In this document: piece after piece, positions 32,900-43,642 of the stretch
Numbering within the stretch: the first letter of the stretch is position 1
How the letters are laid out: each line of letters begins with the position of its first letter
DNA from: a bacterium
GTDB taxonomy: Bacteria; 4484-113; JAFGCY01
Assembly (NCBI GenBank): GCA_016932385.1
Contig: JAFGCY010000084.1
Location: forward strand, 31,665 to 95,664
Direction: 5' to 3'
Length of the DNA stretch: 64,000 nucleotides
Notes under the pieces: generated by a model
What the model saw: only the letters and a program-made list of their open reading frames with translations
Database searches by the model: none
Told to the model about the DNA's origin: nothing
Program-made: the position numbers and the translations under genes

Positions 32900-35500
32900 C
32901 TAGTACAGCATGCCGACCCAGATCTCGGAGCCGAGCTCGTTCTCCCAGGATAAAAAGGCAATGGTGGGTCGACCATCGACGATCGTGCTGTCAATGCCCA
33001 TCGTCCCGGGTTGCCCCCAGATAACCTTCGGAGTTGTCCAGTCGGAACCGGTGGCGTCCGTTGCCGCGGCGTAGCACAGCACAGTATCAACTCCACCATG
33101 TACCAGCACCAAGCCTTCAAACAGCGCGGCCGGCCCGTCGCCGGTCACCAGCAGGCTGGTCAGCAGGCCGGGCTCAATGCCCAATGCCTCGTTAGCAATC
33201 GTAACGGGAGTGCCCCAGGCACTGCCCTGCGCATCGGTGGCCCGAACATACTTGACTGCGTTGTCGGTACGGTCCAGATAGCTGATTGCCGGATTGCCAC
33301 CGACAACCTGAAGCGAGCTGTAAGCACCGGCGTTGTTGGTTCCGTCGACCACAACCGGGCTGGACCAGTCCGTGCCGGTGGCATCATTGGCCCGGTTGAA
33401 GACGAGCCGTTCGTCGTAGTAATCGACGTAACGGGCCAGACTGATCGCCGGGCGGCCGTCCACCAATGCCAGCGGGTTGAACTCGCCGATGTCCAGCAGG
33501 GACTCCACCAGCACCGGAGCCGCCCAGCCGCTGGGCGCCGTGACACCGTCGAAGCAGGTGTAATACACGCCGGCGGCACCCGAGCCGTTTTCCACGATCT
33601 CGTAGGCGATCGCCGGAACGCCACCAATATCTGCCAACGACACATTGTCCAACCACAAATTCTCGTCCACTTCCACATTGGCGGCCCAGTTACCGCCGGT
33701 AGCATCCTCGGCGGCGATGAACCTCAGCTGCGCCAGCTCAAGCCCCTCCTCGGTGATATAGGCGATCGCCGGCTTGCCACCGACAACCGCCAGGTCTAAC
33801 GCGGCGAAGAACGGCACATCGTATGAGTGCAACAGCATCGGGGTATCCCAGGCCGTTCCGAAGGCATCCTGAGCCCTTAGATACATCAGACCGGGATCGC
33901 TGGCGGCCGCTTCAAAGGTATAAGCGATCGCCGGTCGGCCATCGATGTTTTGAAGCGTCACATAATCCAACCATTCAGTTGGTCCAACGACGCGCGTGAG
34001 GTGCCAGTAAGGATCCTCCGGATTGCCGAGCACTTCAATCTGGACAACGGCCTCATCCGTGCCGCCTTCGTAATCCGTAACCTTCAGCGTGGCGTCATAC
34101 GTGCCGGGTTGATGATAGGTCCACCCGGTGACCGAATAGAAGCAGTGCTGTTTGAGGTCGAACGCCCCATCGCCGTCGAAATCCCACTCCAGCCACTGGA
34201 TTCCCATGCCGCTGGAATTATCCGGGTCAGCCGACTCACTGGCATCGAACGTGACCGTCAACGGCGCGTTGCCGGTCAGCGGATCGGCGGTAAAGCTGGC
34301 GACCGGCGGCTCGTTAGTATCTATTTCGAAGTAAACCAGGTTCGTCTCCTGGCCCGTCGCATCGCGGGCGAACACGACGCATTCGCCGGCCGCGAGCAGG
34401 CTGAGCTCGGCCGGATTGGACCAACTCACAAACACCGCGTCGCCCGGGCTCACCAGCCACTCCAGCTCAGCGGGATCGATGGGATCGCCCGTGCCGCCGG
34501 GCTGATCCAAGGCTTCGAAGCTGAGCTCCTGTGCCCACCCTTCAAGCATCAGGCCAAACGGCGATTCTTCGGTGCCTGAACCGTAGACGGATTCCCAGTT
34601 AGTGTCCTCAGGATCTGGCACTAAGGACAGGTTACGCTCAGCCAACACTGTGTATTCCGCCCGGGCCAGGGAGAGGCTGCCGTCGTTGTAGGTCACGCGC
34701 ACTTGTGCGTGATACGAACCGGCGTCTTCGATCACGGTTGTATAGGTCTGCTCCGGTCCGCCGCCCACGAAAGCGCCATCCCCCTCGGCATCCCACTCAT
34801 AGGCGACGATGCTCTCGGTAGCCTGGCTGGCACTGGCGTCCAAGGTGATCTCCAGCGGGTAGACGCCCACCGGCGGCTGGACCGCCAGCACGGCGCGGCC
34901 ATCCAGGTAGTCCGCCAGCGTCAGGCCGTCCAGCACCCACTGATCATCGCCGGTGAGGACGACCGCCAGCAGCATGTCGTCCGCCGCGCCCAGCCGGTCC
35001 GCGACATCGGAGATGCTCAGTGCCTGGCCGGCGGGCGTGGTGCGCCATTCCCAGTAGTCGCCGGCGACATTGGCCACCCCGACAAACAGGTCGCCCCAGT
35101 CCCAGGCGGCCGCCCAGTCCAGCGACAGGACCACCTCGTCGGCATGCTCCGCCACGCTGAAGCGATAGTAGGCAAAGGCCAGGTTGTAGTGCCCGGTCAG
35201 CGGATCGAAATCCGGCAGGAATTGCGCCTGGCCGGAAGAGAGGTTGACGTTGGGGTGAATCAACTCGGTGACACAGTCTTCCGCCGTCAACTCGCGATCG
35301 AACGGCGCCGCGGATATCAGCTTCAACTCACTCGGCGCCGGCAGGCTGAAGACACCGGTCTGCACCGACAGGTCGGCCTCGTTGGCCTCCTCCGGTGCCA
35401 GGTTCCGCCCGGTTTCCGGCGACGGCCCCCCGCAGCCCAAAGCCAGGCAGCAAAACACGCAAATTTCAATAGCACACGCGAAAACGCTGGATAACCGCAT
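32900..35500 (-). CDS. Large lipoprotein: shared W-x-W module, PKD domain and repeat-rich C-terminus
   Basis: The protein has 866 residues. A signal peptide with Cys at about 23 (LALGC) is followed by an N-terminal module (about 55-190) containing LFVGVANVAGDYWEW (138-152), which is shared with three other lipoproteins here. PKD-like Ig folds lie at about 200-285 and 395-485 (NEPPVASFTADP, then GNAPLTVTFDASESADPD). From about 495 onward, repeats of the type VDGRPAISY..., about 50 residues each, look like propeller blades of a surface-binding domain. No catalytic motif is seen. GGGAG eight bases before the ATG supports the start. Extracellular adhesion or binding is an inference. Confidence 0.82.
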   Translation of the reverse strand: MRLSSVFACAIEICVFCCLALGCGGPSPETGRNLAPEEANEADLSVQTGVFSLPAPSELKLISAAPFDRELTAEDCVTELIHPNVNLSSGQAQFLPDFDPLTGHYNLAFAYYRFSVAEHADEVVLSLDWAAAWDWGDLFVGVANVAGDYWEWRTTPAGQALSISDVADRLGAADDMLLAVVLTGDDQWVLDGLTLADYLDGRAVLAVQPPVGVYPLEITLDASASQATESIVAYEWDAEGDGAFVGGGPEQTYTTVIEDAGSYHAQVRVTYNDGSLSLARAEYTVLAERNLSLVPDPEDTNWESVYGSGTEESPFGLMLEGWAQELSFEALDQPGGTGDPIDPAELEWLVSPGDAVFVSWSNPAELSLLAAGECVVFARDATGQETNLVYFEIDTNEPPVASFTADPLTGNAPLTVTFDASESADPDNSSGMGIQWLEWDFDGDGAFDLKQHCFYSVTGWTYHQPGTYDATLKVTDYEGGTDEAVVQIEVLGNPEDPYWHLTRVVGPTEWLDYVTLQNIDGRPAIAYTFEAAASDPGLMYLRAQDAFGTAWDTPMLLHSYDVPFFAALDLAVVGGKPAIAYITEEGLELAQLRFIAAEDATGGNWAANVEVDENLWLDNVSLADIGGVPAIAYEIVENGSGAAGVYYTCFDGVTAPSGWAAPVLVESLLDIGEFNPLALVDGRPAISLARYVDYYDERLVFNRANDATGTDWSSPVVVDGTNNAGAYSSLQVVGGNPAISYLDRTDNAVKYVRATDAQGSAWGTPVTIANEALGIEPGLLTSLLVTGDGPAALFEGLVLVHGGVDTVLCYAAATDATGSDWTTPKVIWGQPGTMGIDSTIVDGRPTIAFLSWENELGSEIWVGMLY

Positions 35501-35620
35501 CCGCTACACTCCCAACAACACAATAGTCCCAGTTAATTATGCCCGGACTAGCTACGCGGGCAGTATACCGCTTTATCAACTTTTGAAGGTTACCAGTATC
35601 GTGTCAACTTCAGGAGACAC

Positions 35621-35648
35621 TTGGCTGGTTTCCCGCTCTTGCTATAAT
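35621..35648 (+). promoter_or_regulatory. Promoter for the transketolase half gene (-35 TTGGCT, -10 TATAAT)
   Basis: TTGGCT (35621-35626) and a perfect TATAAT (35643-35648) are separated by 16 bases, in the divergent region between the PKD lipoprotein and the transketolase gene. The expected transcript start gives a leader of about 37 bases with an AGGAGG site. Confidence 0.65.
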
Positions 35649-35691
35649 CCATGCCAGTACGGGACCGCCGTGCTGGATGAGGAGGAAGCCT

Positions 35692-36663
35692 GTGGCCGAG
35701 ACAATGAACCTGTCCCATGATGAACTACGCGAACTGGCGCGCACGATCCGCAAGGACGTGATCATGATGACCAATACCTCGAGTTCCGGCCACCCCGGCG
35801 GACCGCTCTCGGCCGCGGATTACTCCGCCGCGCTGATCGCCAATTACCTGCGGGTAAGACCGGCCGAGCCCTACTGGCCCGAGCGCGACCGCTACGTGCT
35901 GAGTAACGGCCACTGCTCGGCGCTGATCTTCTCGATGCTCTCGCGCCGCGGCTTCTTCGACCCCGGCTACCTGCTGACCTTCCGCTCCACCCCAAGCCGC
36001 CTGCAGGGCCATCCCAATTGCTGCAAGCTGCCGGGCGTCGAGGTCGGCGCGGGCAGCCTGGGCCAGGGGCTTTCGGTCGCCCACGGCATGGCGCTGGCGG
36101 CCAAGCTCGACGGCCAGGACACGCGCGTGGTGGCCAACGTCGGTGACGGCGAAATGCAGGAAGGCAACATCTGGGAGGCGATCATGCACGCCGGCCACCG
36201 CCAGACGGACAACCTGATCATGGCGGTGGACTGGAACGACGCGCAGATCGACGGGCGCGTCAAGGACGTCAAGCGCCTCGACCCGGTCGACGACAAGCTG
36301 GTCGCGTTCCACTGGAACGTGCGCTGGGCCGACGGCCACGACATGGGCGAGGTCTGCGATGCCTGGGACTGGGCCTGGGGGCAGCTGGGCAGCGGCAAGC
36401 CTTCGGCGATCCTGTTCAAGACGATCATGATGAAGGACGCCGGCGAAAAATACGAGGACATCCCCGGCTGGCACGGCCGCCCGCCCAAGGACGATGAAGC
36501 ACTGGAGATCCTTAAAAACCTCGGCTACAACTACTCCAGCATCGAGGAGGCGCGCGCGTCATACGGCGAGCCGGTCTACACCGGCCAGATCCCGCCGAAG
36601 ATGTCCGCCGCCTGGGCCGACGTGGTCAAGGCCGAGACCTGCGAGATCGTACGCGGGGGATAA
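35692..36663 (+). CDS. Transketolase, N-terminal (thiamine diphosphate-binding) half
   Basis: A 323-residue protein equal to the N-terminal PP domain of split transketolases. SSGHPGGPLSAADY, the ThDP-binding VGDGEMQEGNIWEA and the later MAVDWNDAQIDG are recognisable. The start is the GTG at 35692, fixed by AGGAGG six bases upstream; the frame extends to 35677 without such a site. In split systems a separate C-terminal half (Pyr plus C domain) is needed for activity and usually follows directly. Here an ankyrin gene on the opposite strand follows instead, so the partner must be elsewhere or lost. Confidence 0.88.
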   Translation: MAETMNLSHDELRELARTIRKDVIMMTNTSSSGHPGGPLSAADYSAALIANYLRVRPAEPYWPERDRYVLSNGHCSALIFSMLSRRGFFDPGYLLTFRSTPSRLQGHPNCCKLPGVEVGAGSLGQGLSVAHGMALAAKLDGQDTRVVANVGDGEMQEGNIWEAIMHAGHRQTDNLIMAVDWNDAQIDGRVKDVKRLDPVDDKLVAFHWNVRWADGHDMGEVCDAWDWAWGQLGSGKPSAILFKTIMMKDAGEKYEDIPGWHGRPPKDDEALEILKNLGYNYSSIEEARASYGEPVYTGQIPPKMSAAWADVVKAETCEIVRGG

Positions 36664-36700
36664 CACATCACGGTATAAGGTTGGTCATCCCGGCGGGAGT

Positions 36701-38095
36701 TTATCCGCCCCGCAGTTCGCGCTGCTCCTCGATCAACGCGCGCACCTCGTCCGTGCCGGCGACTTCGGGTGTTTCCCCCCAGCGGTTCGCCGTACTAAGG
36801 TCCGCGCCGGCCTGGCACAGGAGCGTCACGGTGCTGATGTAATTCCCGGCCGGATTGGTGCAGTGCCGGCTGCCGTGCGCCGCCCAGTACAAAGGTGTAG
36901 CGCCGAAATCCTCGCAGAGCAGGTTGTGGTTGGCGCCGTGTTCCAACAGCACGCCGGCGTTCATCGCCCAGCCGTGCCAGCAGGCGATGTGCAGCGGGGT
37001 GCCGCCGTGCAGGCCGCGCGTGTGCACGTCCCAGCCCACGGTTAACAAGAGCCGCAGCGTGCGCGTGCGATCCAGCGCCGCCACCTCGCAGATCAAGGAG
37101 CGGTCCTCGCGGCCCAGGTTCTTGACGATGCCCGGCTCGCTTCTGACGATCCGCTGGGCCTCCGCTTCGTCGTCACCGCAGCAGGCGGCGGTCAGCCGTT
37201 CGGCCGGCGTCAGCTCCTCCACCTTGGCCCCGTGCGCCTCCAGCAGTTCGCAGGCCGCCCGGTTGCCGCGTCGCGCCGCCAGCCGCCAGGCCGTCATCCC
37301 ATCGGCGCGCTTCTGGGCGGGATCGGCACCGTGCTTCAACAGCAGCTCCACCGTCGCCGTGTCCTGACCCAGCCCGCAGGCGCGCATCAGCGCCGATTCG
37401 CCTTCCGGCCCACAGGGCGTGTTCGGCTCCGCGCCGTGCTCCAAGAGCCAGGCAATGCCCTGGCGCGAGCTGGTGTAGAGCGCCTTGTTGTCCAGGTGCC
37501 GCAGCAGGAAGTAAAGCGTCGTCGTATTCCAGACCGGGCTTTTCACCGAAACATCCACACCGTACTTGAGCAACAGCTCCAGGCACTCGGTGAACATGTG
37601 CTCGGCGGCGTGCGGCAGGCTCTCGCCGTCGTTGGGATCAGCGCCGGCCTTGAGCAATAACTCGGCTAGCTCCGGATGGTTGGCATAACCCGTCGCGCCG
37701 AGAAGCGCCGTCAACCGTGCGTCGGGCCAGGCCGGATCCACCCAGGACTCGTTGGCATCGGCGCCGTTGTCCAGCAGGTGATGCGCCGCCACGCGGATCC
37801 CCTGGGCCCGGCCCCCGCCCAGCTTGTGCAGGTGCGAGTAGCAGCAATACAGCAACGGCTCCCAACCGCGGTAGGGGCAGACGCGGCTGCCCAGCGCCGG
37901 GTTTTCCTTGATCAGCGTAGCGACTGCTTCGCTGTTACCGCAGGCGCAGGCCAGCCAGATGTTCTCGCCGGACAGCCGGCGGTGCTCATCCAGCAGCGCT
38001 TGGGCTTCTGCCAGCCGGTCGTTAACCGCGGCGTCCAGCAAACGTTCCCCGGGATCGACAATCTCAGCAACAGCACCGTCCATCTCTTGGGCCAT
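36701..38095 (-). CDS. Ankyrin-repeat protein
   Basis: A 464-residue protein without a signal peptide. Multiple ankyrin repeats fill most of the length; clear ones are ELAELLLKAGADPN, TVELLLKHGADP, TPLHIACWHGWAMNAGVLLEHGAN and TPLYWAAHGSRHC. The central and terminal repeats are degenerate. Such proteins mediate protein binding; the partner is unknown. TACAAT lies five bases before the ATG, with no ribosome-binding site. It is convergent with the transketolase half gene. Confidence 0.87.
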   Translation of the reverse strand: MAQEMDGAVAEIVDPGERLLDAAVNDRLAEAQALLDEHRRLSGENIWLACACGNSEAVATLIKENPALGSRVCPYRGWEPLLYCCYSHLHKLGGGRAQGIRVAAHHLLDNGADANESWVDPAWPDARLTALLGATGYANHPELAELLLKAGADPNDGESLPHAAEHMFTECLELLLKYGVDVSVKSPVWNTTTLYFLLRHLDNKALYTSSRQGIAWLLEHGAEPNTPCGPEGESALMRACGLGQDTATVELLLKHGADPAQKRADGMTAWRLAARRGNRAACELLEAHGAKVEELTPAERLTAACCGDDEAEAQRIVRSEPGIVKNLGREDRSLICEVAALDRTRTLRLLLTVGWDVHTRGLHGGTPLHIACWHGWAMNAGVLLEHGANHNLLCEDFGATPLYWAAHGSRHCTNPAGNYISTVTLLCQAGADLSTANRWGETPEVAGTDEVRALIEEQRELRGG

Positions 38096-38100
38096 GCAAA

Positions 38101-38106
38101 ATTGTA
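38101..38106 (-). promoter_or_regulatory. -10 hexamer TACAAT, leaderless-type, for the ankyrin gene
   Basis: TACAAT ends five bases before the ATG at 38095. Confidence 0.4.
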
Positions 38107-38151
38107 CCCCGACCGGGGGAACTGTGGTTTATTCCCGCGGGCCGTCCGCCA

Positions 38152-39981
<1,830 letters not shown>

Positions 39982-40261
39982 TGTTACTGCTCCTCAGACA
40001 CGTTGATTTGCGCGGGAATCCGCATGGATAAGGGAGGAGCTCCAGTCAAGATTGCCTTCCCGTTCACCCGCGCCACGACGCCGCCAGCAAGTATGCATAC
40101 CGGTATCGCGGCGTCGAGAACCAGTATAGCGGCTGGGCGGAATTCGCGATACACAAGCGCAGCCAAGACTGAATGTTGGCGGACATGTATGGAACTACCT
40201 GCGATGCTGGCGCGCGAGGCGCGCATCAGCGTGCGCTTGTGCGCCGGGCCGGTGACCAGGA
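39982..40261. other. Intergenic region without a supported gene
   Basis: The 280 bases hold short open frames on both strands, but none has a family resemblance, clear ribosome-binding site or normal composition. It must contain the pepF promoter; no clear hexamers are seen. Confidence 0.4.
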
Positions 40262-40981
40262 TTAGCAATCATTCCACCGGCTGAACAGCTCCAAAAACCA
40301 ACCCTCTTTTAATTGAATCGATTGCTCGGACTCAAACCGCGCTTCCAGCGCCAAGCGGATTAACGGAGCCGTATAGATATAGCCGTGATAAATGTGCGAC
40401 TCGCCGCGCGTATGGTTGACGGCTTCCGCGCGATAGCCTCCCTCGGCTGGATCGTAACCGACAAACCGGCGCGAGATCCGCTCCGGCGCTTCGTGCGCAA
40501 CCAGCTCCGGCGGCTCGCTGTCATATTGCAGCCGGCGGATGCCGTCGTAGATTTCCAGCACCAGCCTGCCGCCCGGCTTGAGCGCGGCATACGCCAGCTC
40601 GCGAAACCGCGGAAAGCGCGGCGGCGGGAAATCCAGCAGCGCATTGCCGAGGCAAATCACCAGATCGAAGGCGGCGGTTTCGCCTTCGTACTCCAGCACG
40701 TCCGCTTGGATGAACTCCACGGCCGATCCACGGGCCCGGGCCTCCGCCCGGCCCATTTCCAGCAGGGCCGAGGACTGGTCGACGGCAATCACGCGACAAC
40801 CGGCGTCTTCCAGCATGAACGCGGCGGCCCCCGCCCCGCAGCACAGATCCAGCACGCGCAGGCCCGGCTTAACCAGCGGCAGCAGCTGCGCCATCAGCGG
40901 CTTTAAAGACTCGGTGCGGTTGGCGACGGTGAACTCCTCGATCGCCCAGCCAAACACCGGGATGTCATCAGTAGCAGTCAT
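40262..40981 (-). CDS. Class I SAM-dependent methyltransferase
   Basis: A 239-residue protein with a Rossmann-type methyltransferase fold. Motif I is VLDLCCGAGAAAFMLE (about residues 39-54), followed by the acidic residue in VIAVDQSSALLE and motif IV-like FDLVICLGNALLDFP. The C-terminal part (about 150-239) is beta-rich, as in small-molecule methyltransferases of the UbiE/Methyltransf_25 type. The substrate is unknown. TATACT lies nine bases before the ATG; there is no ribosome-binding site. Confidence 0.87.
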   Translation of the reverse strand: MTATDDIPVFGWAIEEFTVANRTESLKPLMAQLLPLVKPGLRVLDLCCGAGAAAFMLEDAGCRVIAVDQSSALLEMGRAEARARGSAVEFIQADVLEYEGETAAFDLVICLGNALLDFPPPRFPRFRELAYAALKPGGRLVLEIYDGIRRLQYDSEPPELVAHEAPERISRRFVGYDPAEGGYRAEAVNHTRGESHIYHGYIYTAPLIRLALEARFESEQSIQLKEGWFLELFSRWNDC

Positions 40982-40990
40982 AGCCGATCG

Positions 40991-40996
40991 AGTATA
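40991..40996 (-). promoter_or_regulatory. -10 hexamer TATACT, leaderless-type, for the methyltransferase gene
   Basis: TATACT ends nine bases before the ATG at 40981. Confidence 0.35.
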
Positions 40997-41067
40997 GCCG
41001 CCAGTGCATTACGTTAAAATGAGTTGCCGGCCCGTGGGGGAGCAAACGGGCGGGCAGGAGTGTAAGC

Positions 41068-43281
41068 ATGGGGGATCACCGCCGTAAAGGCTTGATGCTT
41101 GTATTTAGTCTGCTGCTGCTCGGGCTCGTCCCGTACCTGGGAGGCTGCGGCGGAACCGGCCACCAACCCGTACCGCCAGCCGAACCAGTACCTTCAGTGC
41201 CGGGGCTTGCCTGGCCGCCGCCCGAGACCGGGCGCCTGGTGTCCGCGCACGAAAACATTGTCTTCGGCTGCGAGTGGTCGGATAAAAGCGACAGCGCCGC
41301 GAGCAGTGGCTATAGCCTGCAACTGACGGGGGGCGGAGCGCTGCCTTGGGCGCTGTTCAGCCTCGACGGCCTGGGCCCTGAGAATGAACTAACGCGAGTC
41401 ACCGTCAGTTATTCCGAATCACCGCTGTCCACCGGCGATGGGACGCAGCTGTTCATCGGGCTGGCCGACTATGACCAGCAAGGCTGGGCCTGGTTTAATC
41501 CCGTGCTGTCGCCCTGGTCCCAGGAGCTGAGCAATCCCGCGGATTACCGAAGCCCCACCGGCCAGGCGCACGTGGCCGTCGTGCTGGTTGGGCCGGGCAC
41601 CGCGTCGGTCGGCGCGCTCAACTTCACGCTCGCGGGCGACCTGCCGACCGTGCCGGAGAACCTCAGCGCCGATCCGACCGGCGTCGGGGCCGTCGATCTG
41701 AGCTGGGACAGCGCTGCCCATGCCAGTGGCTACAACGTCTACCGCGACGACGCGCCCGGCTTGCCCGAGCCGCAATTGCTCAATGCCGAACCGGTGGTAG
41801 AGACAGCCTACAGCGATACCCTCACCAGCACCGGTAAGTATTATTACTACTACGTGACCGCCACGGGCCTGGCGGAATCCGCGCCCAGCGCGCCCGTCGA
41901 CATCTGGGCTCACGAGGTGGAGTACCCCGCCCCCGAGAACCTGCGGCTGACGGAGAAGACCACGACCAGCCTGACCTTCGGCTGGGACCTGGAGGGATCG
42001 AACCCCGGGGCCGGCTACTACCTGTACATCGCCACTACGGCGGATTTCCGGATCGATGACGACGAGACCGAGCGCCTGCTGGTCGGCCCCTGGGCGTCGG
42101 ACTTCGAGCTGAAGTCATTCCAAGGCGCGCCCCTGGAGACGGGGGTAACCTACTTCGCCAAGGTCTGCATCCGCAGCTCAGGCAACAAAACCGGACGGCT
42201 GAGTAACGAGGCCGCCGGCCAGCTGGGCGATTACTGGGACTTCAGCGATATCGAGATGATCGATCGCGGCGAGGTACCGCTCAAGGCGGTCAAGACCGAC
42301 GGCGGTTTCGCCTGTGCCTATTACGACGGCATCGCGGTCAACCTGGCGGTGTCGACGGGTGCGGGCTGGCAGGCCGAGACGCCTCTGCCGGCGGTCGGCG
42401 AGCTGCTCTACGCCGTCTATCTCGATCTGGCTTACGCCAACGGTGTCTACCTGCTGGTGGCGATGGACAAGGCCGCCGGCGACGCCTGGGCCGCTTACGG
42501 CGCGCCGGGCGCCTGGACGCGCGACCGCGTGCACGGCGACGGCGACACCACTCTTTTGCACATCGAAAGCGGCTTCCACATCATCTGCGCGGCCTCGGCC
42601 ACCGAGCTGGCGGTGCTGCACCTGCTGGACCAACCGCCCCCCGACCAGCCGACGATGACGCTGCACACGCGGCCGATAGCGGGCGGAAGCTGGAGCGACT
42701 TCTACCTGCGCACCTTCGACATGTCGGAGAACCCATACACCCTCGCGCCGCTGCATTGCCTGGCCTATCGTAATGGTGACCTGTATTACCTGCACAACGA
42801 CGGCTTTGAAAGCGGGCTGTTCTTCACCAGCCGCAACCTGGGCTGGGATTTCACCGACACCGACATCCGCACCGGCGACTACAAGTTCCTGGCCCAGCCC
42901 GACCTGGCCTGGTTCGACGGCGGCTGGCGGGCGATCTCGCTGGACAACTATCCGGACCGTCGCGGGCTTTACCTGTTCAGCGGGGATGAAACGAGCTACC
43001 CCTGGCAGATGGAGCCGCTGACGCCGATCGGCGATTACATGGGGTATAACGCGCGCCTGGACGCCGACGGAGACGAGGCCGCCGTGGTCTATTACGGCGA
43101 TGGGATCTACCACCTGGCGCTCTACTCCAATAACTGGCTGGCCGAGGACCTGTACGTGCCGGGCGTCGCCGAGCTGGGCGACAGCGTCGACGTGCTGCTC
43201 GACGGCGGGGAGATCTACCTGTTCTTCCGCGACCAGGCCACGGGCGAGATCAAGGTCGCCCACGGCGTGCCGCCGGAGTAG
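41068..43281 (+). CDS. Lipoprotein: shared W-x-W module, two Fn3 domains and propeller-like C-terminus
   Basis: The protein has 737 residues. A signal peptide ends YLGGC (Cys about 27). A proline-rich linker leads into the shared N-terminal module (about 55-190) with LFIGLADYDQQGWAW (128-142). Fibronectin type III domains follow at about 192-285 (PENLSADPTGVGAVDLSW) and 290-395 (PENLRLTEKTTTSLTFGW). The remainder is a repeat-rich beta domain, possibly a propeller. No active-site motif is seen. GGAG lies before the ATG. It is probably an outer-membrane or surface binding protein. Confidence 0.8.
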   Translation: MGDHRRKGLMLVFSLLLLGLVPYLGGCGGTGHQPVPPAEPVPSVPGLAWPPPETGRLVSAHENIVFGCEWSDKSDSAASSGYSLQLTGGGALPWALFSLDGLGPENELTRVTVSYSESPLSTGDGTQLFIGLADYDQQGWAWFNPVLSPWSQELSNPADYRSPTGQAHVAVVLVGPGTASVGALNFTLAGDLPTVPENLSADPTGVGAVDLSWDSAAHASGYNVYRDDAPGLPEPQLLNAEPVVETAYSDTLTSTGKYYYYYVTATGLAESAPSAPVDIWAHEVEYPAPENLRLTEKTTTSLTFGWDLEGSNPGAGYYLYIATTADFRIDDDETERLLVGPWASDFELKSFQGAPLETGVTYFAKVCIRSSGNKTGRLSNEAAGQLGDYWDFSDIEMIDRGEVPLKAVKTDGGFACAYYDGIAVNLAVSTGAGWQAETPLPAVGELLYAVYLDLAYANGVYLLVAMDKAAGDAWAAYGAPGAWTRDRVHGDGDTTLLHIESGFHIICAASATELAVLHLLDQPPPDQPTMTLHTRPIAGGSWSDFYLRTFDMSENPYTLAPLHCLAYRNGDLYYLHNDGFESGLFFTSRNLGWDFTDTDIRTGDYKFLAQPDLAWFDGGWRAISLDNYPDRRGLYLFSGDETSYPWQMEPLTPIGDYMGYNARLDADGDEAAVVYYGDGIYHLALYSNNWLAEDLYVPGVAELGDSVDVLLDGGEIYLFFRDQATGEIKVAHGVPPE

Positions 43282-43326
43282 GGGTGCCGGCAACCAGGTT
43301 GTGGATTGTACTGATGGGGGGCAAAC

Positions 43327-43400
43327 TGGGCGGTACTGGATTCGAACCAGTGACCTCCACGATGTCAACGTGGCGCTCTAACCAACTGAGCTAACCGCCC
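43327..43400 (-). tRNA. tRNA-Val (anticodon GAC)
   Basis: A 74-nt cloverleaf on the minus strand. The acceptor stem is GGGCGGT/ACCGCCC, the anticodon arm CCACG-TTGACAT-CGTGG, and the T arm ACTGG-TTCGAAT-CCAGT, with discriminator A. CCA is not encoded. It is transcribed after tRNA-Cys, eight bases downstream of it. Confidence 0.97.
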
Positions 43401-43408
43401 AAAATACA

Positions 43409-43479
<71 letters not shown>

Positions 43480-43506
43480 AAATTAGCCCCTAAGGCTGGG
43501 TTGGTA

Positions 43507-43535
43507 ATTCTAACATCGCCGGAGCGCAGGGTCAA
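43507..43535 (-). promoter_or_regulatory. Promoter of the tRNA-Cys/tRNA-Val unit
   Basis: On the minus strand TTGACC (43530-43535) and TAGAAT (43507-43512) are separated by exactly 17 bases, with the tRNA-Cys 5' end about 28 bases further on. This is a near-consensus sigma-70-type promoter and shows that TAGAAT works as a -10 element in this genome. Confidence 0.75.
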
Positions 43536-43570
43536 TCAAGCAAGCTTTATCCGCGCATAATAATCCGCGC

Positions 43571-43608
43571 AGTAAAAATAGACACCCCCGGGGTCGGGCC
43601 GGGGGTGT
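43571..43608 (-). terminator. Rho-independent terminator of the 43643-45961 lipoprotein gene
   Basis: GACACCCCCGG and CCGGGGGTGTC form a perfect 11-bp stem with a seven-base loop (43580-43608). On the minus strand this is followed directly by TATTTTTAC. It lies 34 bases after the stop codon. Confidence 0.9.
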
Positions 43609-43642
43609 CATTGAGTCCAGGACTCACTCGGAAGTTAAGGAG

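Noticed and set aside
36678..36700. Possible continuation of transketolase into its C-terminal half
   Set aside because: After the stop at 36663 no frame shows the Pyr or C-terminal domain; the following sequence codes for ankyrin repeats on the opposite strand.
39984..40284. Short open frames on both strands between pepF and the methyltransferase gene
   Set aside because: Neither frame has a ribosome-binding site, leaderless -10, domain or natural composition.
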